From assembly GCF_022898935.1 (NCBI RefSeq), contig NZ_JALIRP010000001.1:124001-188000 (forward strand): 64,000 nucleotides of DNA. The letters run 5' to 3'. Positions 52,401-61,714 of this stretch are shown piece by piece; the stretch's first letter is position 1; every line of letters begins with the position of its first letter. The notes under the pieces are model-generated. The model was not told the origin of the DNA and made no database searches. It worked only from the letters and a program-made list of their open reading frames with translations. Both the position numbers and the translations under genes were made by a program. The stretch comes from Paenibacillus mangrovi (GTDB lineage Bacteria; Bacillota; Bacilli; Paenibacillales; Paenibacillaceae).

Positions 52401-54236
52401 TTGTATCGGAATTTAGAAGAATGCATTATAGACCTAGAAAAACACGGGCATTTGGTTCGCATCAAGGAAGAAGTCGATCCCTATCTGGAGATGGCAGCCA
52501 TTCATTTGAATGTTTATGAAGCTGGCGGGCCTGCTTTGTTGTTTGAAAATGTCAAAGGCTCGAAGTTTAAAGCGGTGTCTAATCTTTTCGGTGATATTGA
52601 GCGGAGTAAATTCATCTTCCGGGACACGTGGGACCGCACACAAAGCATTATTGCCTTGCGTGATGATCCGATGAAGGCGGTCAAGCATCCTTTTCAAAAT
52701 ATCGGAAACGGTTTTGGAGCGATCAAAGCTCTGCCAATGAAAAAAATGAGCGGCGTACCTCGCGACTTTGAAGAGATTCAGATTTCAGATCTTCCTCAGA
52801 TTCAGCATTGGCCGATGGATGGGGGCGCATTTATTACCTTGCCGCAGGTGTATTCCGAAGATCCAGACAAGCCGGGGCTCATGAATTCCAATTTGGGGAT
52901 GTACCGGATTCAGCTCAGTGGAAACGAATATGAAAAAAATAAAGAGATTGGCCTGCACTATCAGATCCATCGCGGTATTGGTGTGCATCAGGCGAAGGCA
53001 AGCAAAAAAGGGGAGCCTTTAAAAGTAAGCATCTTTATTGGAGGGCCGCCTGCCCATACCCTGTCAGCGATCATGCCTTTGCCAGAAGGGCTCAGCGAGA
53101 TGCTCTTTGCTGGTTTGCTCTCTGGACGCCGTTTTCGGTACAGCTATGTAGACGGATATTGCATCAGCCATGATGCCGATTTTGTGATCACCGGCGAAAT
53201 TCATCCTGATGATACCAAGCCTGAGGGACCGTTTGGCGATCATTTGGGCTATTACAGTCTGACGCACCCTTTTCCGGTTATGAAAGTTCATAAAGTGTAC
53301 GCCAAGCGGAACGCGATCTGGCCTTTTACCGTTGTCGGGCGTCCGCCGCAGGAGGATACCTCATTCGGAGAGCTTATCCATGAGCTGACGGGCGATGCCA
53401 TTAAGCAAGAGATTCCAGGCGTTAAGGAAGTTCATGCGGTGGATGCTGCCGGGGTGCACCCATTGCTGTTTGCGATCGGTAGTGAACGTTACACGCCCTA
53501 TCAACGGGTAAAACAGCCAACGGAGCTTCTGACATTGGCCAACCGGATCTTGGGGACAGGTCAGCTGAGTCTGGCCAAATATCTGTTTATTACGGCGGAG
53601 GAGCATCGAAAGCTGGATTCCCATGATATTGTCGACTTTATGACCTATATTCTGGAGCGTATGGATTTGCGCCGGGATATTCATTACTATACGAATACGA
53701 CGATCGATACGCTGGATTATTCCGGGACGGGACTCAATAGCGGCAGTAAAGTGGTTTTTGCGGCTTACGGGGACAAGAAGCGGGATTTATGCCATGAGGT
53801 GCCGGAGGAGTTAAAGGAGCTCCCGGGTATTGAAAATGTGCACATGATCATGCCGGGTGTTGCAGCGATTCAGGGCTCCGCATTCACGAACTACAGAGAG
53901 GCGCAGCAGGAGCTGAATAGCTTATGTGAAGCATTGGCTGAAAAAGGGCCGGTGAACTCCTGTCCAATGATGATCCTGTGCGATGACAGCAAATTCCTGA
54001 GTGAAACATTAAATAATTTTTTGTGGGTCACCTTCACACGGAGCAATCCATCGCATGATATTTACGGCGTGAACAGCGGTTACGAGAACAAGCATTGGGC
54101 TTGCGACAATATGATCATCGATGCCCGCACCAAACCGCATCAAGCTCCGCCTCTCATACCTGATCCACAGGTAGAGAAAAATATCGAACGTTTTTTTGCG
54201 AAAGGCGCCATCTTGGGCGGTATAAAGTTGAAGTGA
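52401..54236 (+). CDS. UbiD-family prenylated-FMN-dependent decarboxylase
   Basis: A 611-residue UbiD-type (de)carboxylase. YRNLEECIIDLEKHGHLVRI at the N-terminus and EGPFGDHLGYYS in the middle are diagnostic; VGRPPQEDTSFGELIHELTGDAIKQEIPGV is also typical. TTG 52401 is preferred: GGGAG lies eight bases upstream and the protein then starts exactly like other family members. It is longer than Bacillus YclC or E. coli UbiD (about 470-500 residues). No UbiX-type prenyltransferase is nearby, so prFMN must come from elsewhere. Substrate unknown, probably an unsaturated or aromatic acid. Confidence 0.93.
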   Translation: MYRNLEECIIDLEKHGHLVRIKEEVDPYLEMAAIHLNVYEAGGPALLFENVKGSKFKAVSNLFGDIERSKFIFRDTWDRTQSIIALRDDPMKAVKHPFQNIGNGFGAIKALPMKKMSGVPRDFEEIQISDLPQIQHWPMDGGAFITLPQVYSEDPDKPGLMNSNLGMYRIQLSGNEYEKNKEIGLHYQIHRGIGVHQAKASKKGEPLKVSIFIGGPPAHTLSAIMPLPEGLSEMLFAGLLSGRRFRYSYVDGYCISHDADFVITGEIHPDDTKPEGPFGDHLGYYSLTHPFPVMKVHKVYAKRNAIWPFTVVGRPPQEDTSFGELIHELTGDAIKQEIPGVKEVHAVDAAGVHPLLFAIGSERYTPYQRVKQPTELLTLANRILGTGQLSLAKYLFITAEEHRKLDSHDIVDFMTYILERMDLRRDIHYYTNTTIDTLDYSGTGLNSGSKVVFAAYGDKKRDLCHEVPEELKELPGIENVHMIMPGVAAIQGSAFTNYREAQQELNSLCEALAEKGPVNSCPMMILCDDSKFLSETLNNFLWVTFTRSNPSHDIYGVNSGYENKHWACDNMIIDARTKPHQAPPLIPDPQVEKNIERFFAKGAILGGIKLK

Positions 54237-54247
54237 TTGTGTATATC

Positions 54248-54304
54248 AAAAAAGAGTTGCTCTTGCGGGTTGATGAAGACCGGCAGGGACAGCTCTTTTT
54301 TTTT
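54248..54304 (+). terminator. Hairpin terminator after the UbiD gene
   Basis: AAAAAAGAGTTG and CAGCTCTTTTTTTTT enclose an inner imperfect stem. Convergent with the cupin gene. Confidence 0.75.
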
Positions 54305-54356
54305 GCATCGTGCCATGTTTATTCGAAAAAGAAACATTAGAACGAAGCCGTTTGGC

Positions 54357-55544
54357 TTAAGGAGTTTCATCAGGATATTTAACAACAGGCCATTTCTCCT
54401 TACGTAATGCTTGAAGCAGCTGCGGGCTGGCATGTAGATTATCCCGGACAAGGTCTTTTGGAGTGAGTGCCATCCATTGATTCAATGAGACATCGGCAAA
54501 GCGGTCGCTTTTGAACATTTCCAGAAACCAGAGAGTTTCGGTCCCGGTATTTTGAATGTAGTGGCCGTTGGCAAATGGTACGTAGCCCACATCGCCAGCT
54601 CTGTAATTGAAGGTTCTTGCAGTCCCGCCACTGGCAAAAACAGTCATTCGCCCCTGTCCGGTCAAATAGTACTGCCATTCATCCTGATTGGGATGCCAGT
54701 GCATCTCCCTCATGGCACCTGGTTTGATCTCAACCAAGGCTGCGGCGATGGTTTTGGAAATCGGAAAGTTCGTGGAGTCGACAATCCGCACACTACCCCC
54801 GGGCGTAACGATCGGCGTTTGTGCAAGCAGCCTGTGCTTGAAGTTGAGCGGTACCGTTCCATAAGGGGACTCTACCTGCTGGCTTTCCAGGGAACCCGGG
54901 ACCGGTGCCTGAAATATGTACACCTGCTCATGAGGCCGATGAGCAAAAGCTTCCTCAGGGACGCCGAAGTTCGCGGAAAGCACGTCCTCGGGCGTATGGG
55001 CAAACCAGTCTGAGATAGAGAGTGTATTCAATTCAGAAAAGCTTCCGTCATCGAAAACAAGCAGAAATTCGCAGCCTTCCGCGAGCCCTTGGATGGAATG
55101 CGGAAGGCCGGCTGGGAAATACCACAGATCTCCCGGACCGATATCGGCTATGAAATTTCGGCCGTTCTGATCTACGGCGGTGACCCTGGCTTCCCCGCGG
55201 ATCATATACGCCCACTCTGCCTGTTGATGCCAATGCATTTCACGGACACCGCCGGGGGTCAGGTACATATTAACGCCTGCGAGCGTTTTTGCGACAGGTA
55301 GCTCCAGCACGGTAATCTCCCGTGACCATCCACCATGGTTGAGCTTCATATGAGTATCGGAGAAGGAAAATTTAAGGTTCGGCAGCAGCCCGGCATCGGT
55401 AGCGGGTGGGACGAACATATCTGGGTTTTCCAAGTCCCTTAACACATCGCGAGGCCCCCAGTCAGGGCCGCCTGCACCGTCGCTGCGAATGGGCTGGGGG
55501 ATGTTCAACGGCTTGTCGTTAGGGTTACGGGGATTATCTATCAT
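54357..55544 (-). CDS. oxdC: Bicupin oxalate decarboxylase
   Basis: A 395-residue duplicated cupin of the OxdC/OxdD type. Manganese site 1: His104, His106, Glu110, His149; site 2: His282, His284, Glu289, His328. The lid that carries the catalytic Glu in OxdC (SENST) reads SELNT here, keeping Glu171 but changing two neighbours. No signal peptide, so the enzyme is cytoplasmic and would turn oxalate into formate and CO2 using a proton, aiding acid tolerance. Start 55544 has GGAGG ten bases before it; an ATG nine bases earlier is too close to that site. Confidence 0.92.
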   Translation of the reverse strand: MIDNPRNPNDKPLNIPQPIRSDGAGGPDWGPRDVLRDLENPDMFVPPATDAGLLPNLKFSFSDTHMKLNHGGWSREITVLELPVAKTLAGVNMYLTPGGVREMHWHQQAEWAYMIRGEARVTAVDQNGRNFIADIGPGDLWYFPAGLPHSIQGLAEGCEFLLVFDDGSFSELNTLSISDWFAHTPEDVLSANFGVPEEAFAHRPHEQVYIFQAPVPGSLESQQVESPYGTVPLNFKHRLLAQTPIVTPGGSVRIVDSTNFPISKTIAAALVEIKPGAMREMHWHPNQDEWQYYLTGQGRMTVFASGGTARTFNYRAGDVGYVPFANGHYIQNTGTETLWFLEMFKSDRFADVSLNQWMALTPKDLVRDNLHASPQLLQALRKEKWPVVKYPDETP

Positions 55545-55703
55545 CGAATCCATTCCTCCAAACTTCACAAGCTTCATTCGGAAACCATATCCAAAGATGT
55601 GTATGAACACAGGCTTGGTTATTATGAGAAAAATGATGATGGCTGTGGTAATTTCCTTTGCAAAATCTGGAATCGGGTGGCATCATTACGATATGTATCG
55701 ACT

Positions 55704-55715
55704 GCGCTTAAGCGC
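55704..55715. repeat. Perfect 12-bp palindrome
   Basis: GCGCTTAAGCGC in the 55545-55782 gap between the divergent oxalate decarboxylase and acetyltransferase genes; no regulator is known for it. Confidence 0.35.
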
Positions 55716-55782
55716 TAACCGGATAAACCAGCTCAAATTTTGAACTGATGAACTTAATTTTGATAAAAGGATGTGCTGCGCC

Positions 55783-56322
55783 ATGTTGTTTCCGGAACTT
55801 ACGACGGAGAGATTGCGTTTAAGAGAAATTACGCCTCAAGATGAAGAACGCATTTTTGACTGCTTCTCGAATTATGAAGCTATGCGCTATTATGGTCAGG
55901 ATCCGTTTCATCATCTTGAGGAGGCTGGCAAGCTTATCACATTTTTTGCGGACAGTTACCGTGACAAACGCGGTATCCGCTGGGGGATGGAACGGAAAGA
56001 AGAGCCGGGACTGATCGGAACGATTGGCTTCAATGCATGGTCACCCAAGCATCGGCGGGCGGACATCGGCTACGAAATTCATCCGGATTATTGGCGTAAG
56101 GGCTATGCTTCGGAAGCCGCGGAGGCCATTATCGCCTATGGATGGGGTGTGATGAATCTTGCGCGGATTGGCGCCGTCGTATATACCGATAATGCCGCGT
56201 CGAATGCCATGTTGGTCAAGCTCGGCTTCCAGCAGGAGGGGATACTGCGCAGCTATATGGTGCAGGATGGATTATCCCATGATACGAATGTTTACTCCAT
56301 TCTGAATGCGCGGGGCAGGTAA
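55783..56322 (+). CDS. GNAT-family N-acetyltransferase, RimJ/RimL-like
   Basis: A 179-residue acetyltransferase: LTTERLRLREITPQDEERIFDCFSN is the typical RimJ-like start, WRKGYASEAAEAIIAYG the acetyl-CoA-binding R/Q-x-x-G-x-G/A motif, and NAASNAMLVKLGFQQEG the closing motif. ATG 55783 is used; an ATG at 55771 is adjacent to the AAAAGG ribosome site. It could acetylate a protein N-terminus or a small amine; target unknown. Confidence 0.88.
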   Translation: MLFPELTTERLRLREITPQDEERIFDCFSNYEAMRYYGQDPFHHLEEAGKLITFFADSYRDKRGIRWGMERKEEPGLIGTIGFNAWSPKHRRADIGYEIHPDYWRKGYASEAAEAIIAYGWGVMNLARIGAVVYTDNAASNAMLVKLGFQQEGILRSYMVQDGLSHDTNVYSILNARGR

Positions 56323-56376
56323 AAGACCTTGCTTGGCATTCGGCGATGATCTTACCGATGCCCTTGGGTTTTCATC

Positions 56377-57270
56377 TTATGTATAGGGATTCTGCCGGAT
56401 CAGCTCGACGAGGTTACGGGCGGCAGCGCCTAGCGGTTCCCCCTTGCGCGTACAGATGGCAATCAAGTTCCGTAGCTCGATGCCTTCGATATGAACGCGG
56501 CATAACTCGCCGCGGAGAACGTATTCGCGGACGACAAGGGACGATACAAAGTTGGCGCCGTATCCTGCGATGACGGCCGATATGGCTTCATGCAGCCCAT
56601 TAAATTGCAGGGCAATCTTCGGAGCAGGCGTGCTGTAGGTCCGGCAAAGGGCGAGCAGCCTTTCTCTAGTTGAACTGCCTTCCTCGCGCATAACAAAAGG
56701 CTCTTTCATCATTTCTGCAAGCGAGACATGCTGGCCCGCAAGCTTGTGATTCGGGGCCACGACAAACCATAGCTCATCCTGAAACAATTCCTCGGTCTGC
56801 ACCGTCTCCGGATATTCCTCCGGCAGCCCGCCGTAAATGGCCATATCCACATCCACGTTTTGAAGCTGCTTCAAAGCACCGCTCGAATTGGTCGTCGTAA
56901 TCGTCATCTCCACCTGTTCATACTGCTGCTTGAATTTGGCCAGCCAGGCAGGCAGCAGAAAATGAGAGGGGAGATAGGTCGCTGCGAGCCGGATGTGCCC
57001 ATAGGTTCCGCGGCCATAATCCGCTGCAAACTGCTCAATCTGCTGTTCAACCGCAAACAACCGCTTGGCCAGAACGGCGATCTGCTCGCCTGCATCGGTC
57101 AGTGCAATCCCTCGGCCCTGCGGTATGAGCAGCGTCAGAGCGATTTCCTTCTCGAATTTCTTGATCTGGGACGTGATCGCCGGCTGACTGATATTCAAAA
57201 GCTCCGAAGCACGTGTAACACTGCCGGTTGAAGCAATAACGTGAAAAAGCCGCAGGGCATGTAAATTCAT
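56377..57270 (-). CDS. LysR-family regulator
   Basis: A 297-residue LysR regulator (MNLHALRLFHVIASTGSVTRASELLNISQPAITSQIKKFE, then effector domain). Divergent from an O-methyltransferase gene across 132 AT-rich bp that contain a 19-bp palindrome with T and A in the LysR-box positions, so the methyltransferase gene is the likely target. Convergent with the acetyltransferase gene. Confidence 0.92.
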   Translation of the reverse strand: MNLHALRLFHVIASTGSVTRASELLNISQPAITSQIKKFEKEIALTLLIPQGRGIALTDAGEQIAVLAKRLFAVEQQIEQFAADYGRGTYGHIRLAATYLPSHFLLPAWLAKFKQQYEQVEMTITTTNSSGALKQLQNVDVDMAIYGGLPEEYPETVQTEELFQDELWFVVAPNHKLAGQHVSLAEMMKEPFVMREEGSSTRERLLALCRTYSTPAPKIALQFNGLHEAISAVIAGYGANFVSSLVVREYVLRGELCRVHIEGIELRNLIAICTRKGEPLGAAARNLVELIRQNPYT

Positions 57271-57295
57271 GATCGTTACTTCTCCTTGGTTCCAA

Positions 57296-57314
57296 TCATA
57301 TATTTTATATATGA
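57296..57314. promoter_or_regulatory. LysR-box-like 19-bp palindrome
   Basis: TCATATATTTTATATATGA: perfect 8-bp arms around TTT, 25 bp upstream of the LysR start and 88 bp from the methyltransferase start. Confidence 0.6.
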
Positions 57315-57402
57315 TTCTGAAATAAAGATATATTATTCATATCATTATAATCCAACTACAATAAAACCAGAAGCTGTTTAATTGAAAAAGGAGTGATGAT
57401 CA

Positions 57403-58068
57403 ATGAAACAAACCTGGGAACAAGTCGACAACTATATTACGGATCTGCTTTGCCCGAGCGACCCGGTTCTGGATGAAGTGCTGGCTGCGAATCGGAGGGC
57501 GGATTTGCCGGAAATCGATGTGAGTCCTTCCCAAGGCAAGCTGCTGCAGCTGCTGGTCCGAATGAAAGGAGCGAAGCGGATTCTAGAAATCGGGACGCTT
57601 GGCGCGTACAGTTCGATTTGGATGGCAAGGGGACTGCCTGAGGATGGAAAAATCATCACGTTGGAGCTTGAACCTCATCATGCTGAGGTTGCCCGGGGCA
57701 ATATTACGCATGCCGGCTTGGAGCACCGGATTGAGGTTCGGACCGGCAATGCGCTTGCGCTGCTAGCTGAATTAGCCGAGGAGAAGACGGAGCCCTTTGA
57801 TCTAATTTTTATCGATGCTGATAAACCCAATAATCCTGAGTACCTGAACTGGGCTTTGTATTTTTCCCGGCTGGGCACGGTAATCATCGGCGATAATGTC
57901 ATCCGCGAAGGTGAGGTCGTGAATAAACACAGTACGGACCCCCGCGTTCAGGGCGTTAGAAAATTTTATGATATGATCGCTTCAAATCCACGAATTTCTG
58001 CTACAGCGATACAAACGGTTGGAAGCAAGGGTTATGATGGCTTTATGATTGGAATCGTAAACGAATAA
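57403..58068 (+). CDS. SAM-dependent O-methyltransferase, class I (CCoAOMT-like)
   Basis: A 221-residue methyltransferase: ILEIGTLGAYSSIWMARGLP is SAM motif I, FDLIFIDADKPNNPEYLNWAL the metal-binding Asp region and VIIGDNVIREGEVVN a later metal/substrate motif. This family methylates catechols, caffeoyl-CoA or related phenols using a divalent metal. AAAAAGGAG precedes the ATG. Probably controlled by the divergent LysR regulator. Confidence 0.93.
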   Translation: MKQTWEQVDNYITDLLCPSDPVLDEVLAANRRADLPEIDVSPSQGKLLQLLVRMKGAKRILEIGTLGAYSSIWMARGLPEDGKIITLELEPHHAEVARGNITHAGLEHRIEVRTGNALALLAELAEEKTEPFDLIFIDADKPNNPEYLNWALYFSRLGTVIIGDNVIREGEVVNKHSTDPRVQGVRKFYDMIASNPRISATAIQTVGSKGYDGFMIGIVNE

Positions 58069-58235
58069 TTATGCAGTCTTTTATGCAATGAATTTGCAAA
58101 TGGTGCAACATTCCATATCTTTATCCCGTCAGAAACTATGAAAAGGTAAGATGATCCATCAACAATATGGCATCATGCAGCATTCTCGAAAAATGCTGGA
58201 ATGGAACTACACACTTACAAATGGAGGTAGCACAA

Positions 58236-59429
58236 ATGAAAAAAATGTACAAAGTTCTGGCAACGGCATCTCTTATGGCCATGGCAGCTGTTCCGGTAGG
58301 AGCCAGCGCGCAAGATATTCAGCCAGTAGCTATGCCGGTAGCAACACAAAATGTGAATCAGGTTAAAGTAGTGCCTGGCACCATGGGGCAAATTACAAAT
58401 TTCGTAAACGATAAATCAGGTAAATTTATTACGGTAACTGGCCGTGGTCTTGCTCCGACGGATCAGAGCGAAATCATTCTGGAGATTACCAAAAATACAA
58501 AAATCGTAGATGCCAGAGGTAAAACAGTACCTTTGAAAACTATCATGGACGAGCATAAGACGGTCAAAGCCTTTTACGGACCAAATATCACGAAAAGCAT
58601 TCCGGCACACGGAACCGCTCTTACACTTGTTGTACAGGATCAATCCTTATCCGGGATAAATGGCACCGTTACCGAAATGATGGATGACGGAATACTTGTT
58701 ACAGGTAAAAATATGTATTCTGGATATGATGATTCCGTTGTTCTACATTTTGCTGACAAAGCTCAAATACTGGATCAAAATGGAAAATCTATTGAAGCCG
58801 GAGCGATTCAAAAGGGTATGAGCATTAAAGCGTTCTATGGTCCTGCCGTTACCATGAGCTTGCCTCCACAATCGACTACCAATTATGTTGTCGTGAATAC
58901 AGAGGACGTAGAACAGGCTCCCGGCACGGCAGGTATCATTACGAATGCAGCAGATAACAAAATCACGGTCATCGGTCAGCCTACGGAGAAGGGCGGAGTA
59001 AATTACGTCATCCTGTCGATCGACGATAAAACGCAAATCGTGGATGAAAACGGCCAAGCATTGACCAAGGATGCACTGAAGGAAGCTGCTCATGTGGACG
59101 CCTACTATCCTCAAGTCATGACCGCGATCTACCCTCCGCAAACACATGCTGATAAGCTGGTTGTCAAAAAAGCTGAGAGCGTAAAAATCGAAGGCACCGT
59201 TGCCGCTTCTGACCGTGATTCGAAAGATCAGGTATATGTGAATGTGGGCTCCGACCAATCCAAGGACAATGATGTGATCTTGAACATCTCCAAAGACACC
59301 ACCGTGATTTCGCTTCAAGGCGGAGATGCAACTCTAAAAGAAGGTACCAAAATCGTTGCTTATCATTCTCCAATCATGACAGCTTCGCTGCCTGGCATCA
59401 CCAAGGCTGAAGTTATTATCGTTCAGTAA
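58236..59429 (+). CDS. Secreted protein made of four tandem domain repeats
   Basis: A 397-residue exported protein; signal peptide ends at ASA (about 25). Four repeats of about 80-89 residues follow, at 48-136, 140-222, 229-313 and 318-397. Each begins G-T-[MAV]-x, contains I/L-L-x-I-x-[KD]-x-T-x-I-[VL]-D and ends near [FY]-[YH]-x-P-x-[IV]-[TM]-x-[SA]-[IL]-P. The beta-rich pattern suggests a row of identical sandwich domains at the cell surface. ATG 58236 follows GGAGGT. No family name is known to me; not an enzyme as far as can be seen. Confidence 0.82.
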   Translation: MKKMYKVLATASLMAMAAVPVGASAQDIQPVAMPVATQNVNQVKVVPGTMGQITNFVNDKSGKFITVTGRGLAPTDQSEIILEITKNTKIVDARGKTVPLKTIMDEHKTVKAFYGPNITKSIPAHGTALTLVVQDQSLSGINGTVTEMMDDGILVTGKNMYSGYDDSVVLHFADKAQILDQNGKSIEAGAIQKGMSIKAFYGPAVTMSLPPQSTTNYVVVNTEDVEQAPGTAGIITNAADNKITVIGQPTEKGGVNYVILSIDDKTQIVDENGQALTKDALKEAAHVDAYYPQVMTAIYPPQTHADKLVVKKAESVKIEGTVAASDRDSKDQVYVNVGSDQSKDNDVILNISKDTTVISLQGGDATLKEGTKIVAYHSPIMTASLPGITKAEVIIVQ

Positions 59430-59477
59430 AGCCTAAACAATAGCTGATGTGCGGAAAGCACCATCATAAATACATGT

Positions 59478-59524
59478 TAAAGGGCAGTACCCAAGTCGTT
59501 TCGACTGAGGTACTGTCCTTTTTC
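59478..59524 (+). terminator. Hairpin terminator
   Basis: AAAGGGCAGTACC and GGTACTGTCCTTT pair with an inner stem AGTCG/CGACT, followed by TTCTTTG. Confidence 0.88.
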
Positions 59525-59639
59525 TTTGTCCATTGCCTAAATTTCAAGAAAAAATTGAAAATCAATTGACATTTAATCCCTTATCGCATATATTGATGTT
59601 AGTTAGTTGAGTAATTAACCGGTTAGGTGGTGGAGACAT

Positions 59640-60008
59640 ATGGGGCCTATAACAGATGACGGCCGACCAATATTTATACAAATCGCGGAAAAGATCGAAG
59701 ACGACATCATCGGAGGTGGGCTGCCAGAAGAGTCGCAGGTCCCTTCGACAAACCAGTTTGCATCCTTTTATCAGATTAATCCTGCGACCGCTGCGAAGGG
59801 AGTCAATCTTTTGGTGGATCAAGGCATTCTGTACAAGAAAAGAGGGATCGGCATGTTTGTAACGTCGGGGGCAAGAGAAACATTGATCGAGAAGCGTAAG
59901 GAACTTTTTTATGAGCAGTATGTCATCACGATGATCCACGAGGCGAAGAAGCTTGGTATTACAATAGATCAATTAACCAACATGGTTAAGAGAGGGGATG
60001 ATCTGTAA
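59640..60008 (+). CDS. GntR-family regulator, YtrA type
   Basis: A 122-residue regulator with a winged helix-turn-helix (PIFIQIAEKIEDDIIGGGLPEESQVPSTNQFASFYQINPATAAKGVNLLVDQGILYKKRGIGMFV) and only a short C-terminal dimerisation helix, the YtrA subgroup. These normally repress an adjacent ABC transporter operon; here the ATPase start overlaps the stop (TAATG). A partly symmetric AT-rich stretch, GTTAGTTGAGTAATTAAC (about 59599-59616), in front of it is a candidate operator. Confidence 0.93.
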   Translation: MGPITDDGRPIFIQIAEKIEDDIIGGGLPEESQVPSTNQFASFYQINPATAAKGVNLLVDQGILYKKRGIGMFVTSGARETLIEKRKELFYEQYVITMIHEAKKLGITIDQLTNMVKRGDDL

Positions 60009-60904
60009 TGAACACTGTAATCGAAGTGCACCGGCTGAATAAAACATATGGCAAGGATACAGTTGTGAATGATGTCAGTTTCGTTGTTGAGCAGGATAAG
60101 ATCTATGGTTTGCTTGGAAGAAACGGTGCTGGCAAAACAACCATCATGCATATGATTACAGCCCAGCTCTTTCCCACCAGCGGTGAGCTGAAGGTTTTCG
60201 GAGAGAATCCTTACGAAAATAACCGGGTGCTGAGACGTATGTGTTTTATCAAAGAAAGTCAAAAGTATCCGGAAAGCTTTAGAATCATCGATGTTATGGA
60301 AGTGGCTGCATCCATTTATCCGAATTGGGATAAGGATTTTGCCGAGCAGCTGATCCAGGAATTCCGGCTTCCTGTGAAAAGAAGAATGAAAAAGCTGTCC
60401 AGAGGGATGCTTTCATCTGTTGGAGTGGTCATTGGCCTGGCCAGCCGTGCACCGCTCACGATTTTTGATGAGCCTTATTTGGGGCTGGACGCGGTTGCGA
60501 GAAACCTGTTCTATGAAAGACTGATTGAAGATTACGCGGAGCATCCGCGGACGGTCATTCTATCCACGCATTTGATCGACGAGGTAAGCAATATACTGGA
60601 GCATGTATTTGTTATTGATAACGGAAAGATCCTGATCGACGAAGAAGCCGATGACCTCAGGGGAAAAGCCTACACGGCTGTAGGTTCGTCAGCGAATGTC
60701 AGCGCCTTTGCGGCAGACAAAAAGATCATTCAGCAGGAGTCGGTTGGTGGTCTCATGTCTGCGACGGTTCTTGGGCATTTGGAAAACTCGGCAAGAAGGC
60801 AGGCGGAAGCACAGGGCATAGAGCTTGCACCCGTGTCCCTGCAACAGCTGATTATTCATTTAACAAATGGCAAAACGAATGGAAAGGTGGCTGAAATCGG
60901 ATGA
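60008..60904 (+). CDS. ABC transporter ATPase (YtrB/BcrA-like)
   Basis: A 298-residue ATPase: Walker A GRNGAGKTT (37-45), signature region KLSRGMLSS (degenerate relative to LSGGQ), Walker B LTIFDEPYLGLD, and switch His in STHLIDE. The C-terminal 70 residues are specific to this group. Overlaps the regulator by 1 bp and the permease by 4 bp. With the YtrA regulator this resembles cell-wall-stress or antimicrobial-peptide-responsive ABC modules; substrate unknown. Confidence 0.93.
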   Translation: MNTVIEVHRLNKTYGKDTVVNDVSFVVEQDKIYGLLGRNGAGKTTIMHMITAQLFPTSGELKVFGENPYENNRVLRRMCFIKESQKYPESFRIIDVMEVAASIYPNWDKDFAEQLIQEFRLPVKRRMKKLSRGMLSSVGVVIGLASRAPLTIFDEPYLGLDAVARNLFYERLIEDYAEHPRTVILSTHLIDEVSNILEHVFVIDNGKILIDEEADDLRGKAYTAVGSSANVSAFAADKKIIQQESVGGLMSATVLGHLENSARRQAEAQGIELAPVSLQQLIIHLTNGKTNGKVAEIG

Positions 60905-61587
60905 ACCGGACAGCAAGCATTATGAAAATGCATTGGCGTGACAGGTGGATCTGGATCTATACGCCATGGATGATTTTACTGTTCAGCTTTGCAGTGAACC
61001 TGATTATAGGTTTTTTGGCGGGTGGTCAAGAAAATATCTATACAGGGGGGATTCTCTCCATTTTTGTTTGGATATTTGTTTGCACCTTGATCATCCAGGG
61101 GCAAACCTTTCCGTTTGCGCTCGGGATGAACATACGGAGAACGGATTACTTCGTTGGTACAATTGTGATGGGGCTGCTTGTCAGCGCGGGGTCAGCGGTT
61201 ATTTTATTCCTGCTATCAATTATGGAAAAAATGACTGATTCTTGGGGTGTTAATCTGTATTTTTTCAACATTCCGTTCATGAATCATATTTCACCGCTTG
61301 CGCGCTTTGGAATCTACTTTGTCGTGATGGTACACGTGTTTTTTCTGGGATTCATCATTTCGAGCATTTACCGCCGGTATAGAAAAACAGGAATGACCGT
61401 GTTTTTTCTCGCTTTATTCTTAATATCCAGCATTGTATCGATGGCATTAACGTACTACAGCCTCTGGGGAGACCTGTTTAGCTGGATTGCCCATCACTAC
61501 ATGGAGCTGTTCATCTGGTTGGCGCCCCTGAGCATCATTTATGCGCTGCTATCCTACGTCCTGCTTCGTAGAGCGACGGTATCTTAA
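60901..61587 (+). CDS. ABC transporter membrane subunit
   Basis: A 228-residue protein with six hydrophobic segments and no soluble domain, the membrane partner of the preceding ATPase. Sequence is not typical of importers; GntR-ATPase-permease triplets of this shape are usually exporters. The operon's original terminator, immediately downstream, is interrupted by the mobile element. Confidence 0.88.
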   Translation: MNRTASIMKMHWRDRWIWIYTPWMILLFSFAVNLIIGFLAGGQENIYTGGILSIFVWIFVCTLIIQGQTFPFALGMNIRRTDYFVGTIVMGLLVSAGSAVILFLLSIMEKMTDSWGVNLYFFNIPFMNHISPLARFGIYFVVMVHVFFLGFIISSIYRRYRKTGMTVFFLALFLISSIVSMALTYYSLWGDLFSWIAHHYMELFIWLAPLSIIYALLSYVLLRRATVS

Positions 61588-61604
61588 TCAGCTTAGTATA
61601 CCTG

Positions 61605-61613
61605 AAAGCCCCC
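61605..61613 (+). terminator. Left half of a terminator split by the mobile element
   Basis: AAAGCCCC, 17 bp after the permease stop, complements GGGGCTTT at 63776-63783. With the element and one repeat copy removed, AAAGCCCC-loop-GGGGCTTTTTT is an ordinary rho-independent terminator with an 8-bp stem. Confidence 0.85.
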
Positions 61614-61623
61614 GTTAGTTAGG
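61614..61623 (+). repeat. Target-site duplication, left copy
   Basis: GTTAGTTAGG directly abuts the left terminal inverted repeat and is identical to 63768-63777 in the same orientation. Confidence 0.88.
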
Positions 61624-61641
61624 CAATGTCATTAAGTTAAG
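61624..61641 (+). repeat. Left terminal inverted repeat
   Basis: CAATGTCATTAAGTTAAG; similarity to the other end continues loosely inward (GCCCAGAG versus GCACAGGG). Confidence 0.88.
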
Positions 61642-61675
61642 CCCAGAGACACCACAGGGAATAAAATGGAATCCA

Positions 61676-61714
61676 AAACGGCATGGGAAAAAGCCCTGTG
61701 CCGTTTGTTTTTTT
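61676..61714 (+). terminator. Terminator inside the left end of the element
   Basis: AAACGGCATGGG pairs with CCCTGTGCCGTTT around AAAAAG and is followed by GTTTTTTT. It could stop read-through from the interrupted ABC operon, so the insertion brings a replacement terminator. The rest of 61715-61971 shows only the sigma-gene leader. Confidence 0.82.
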
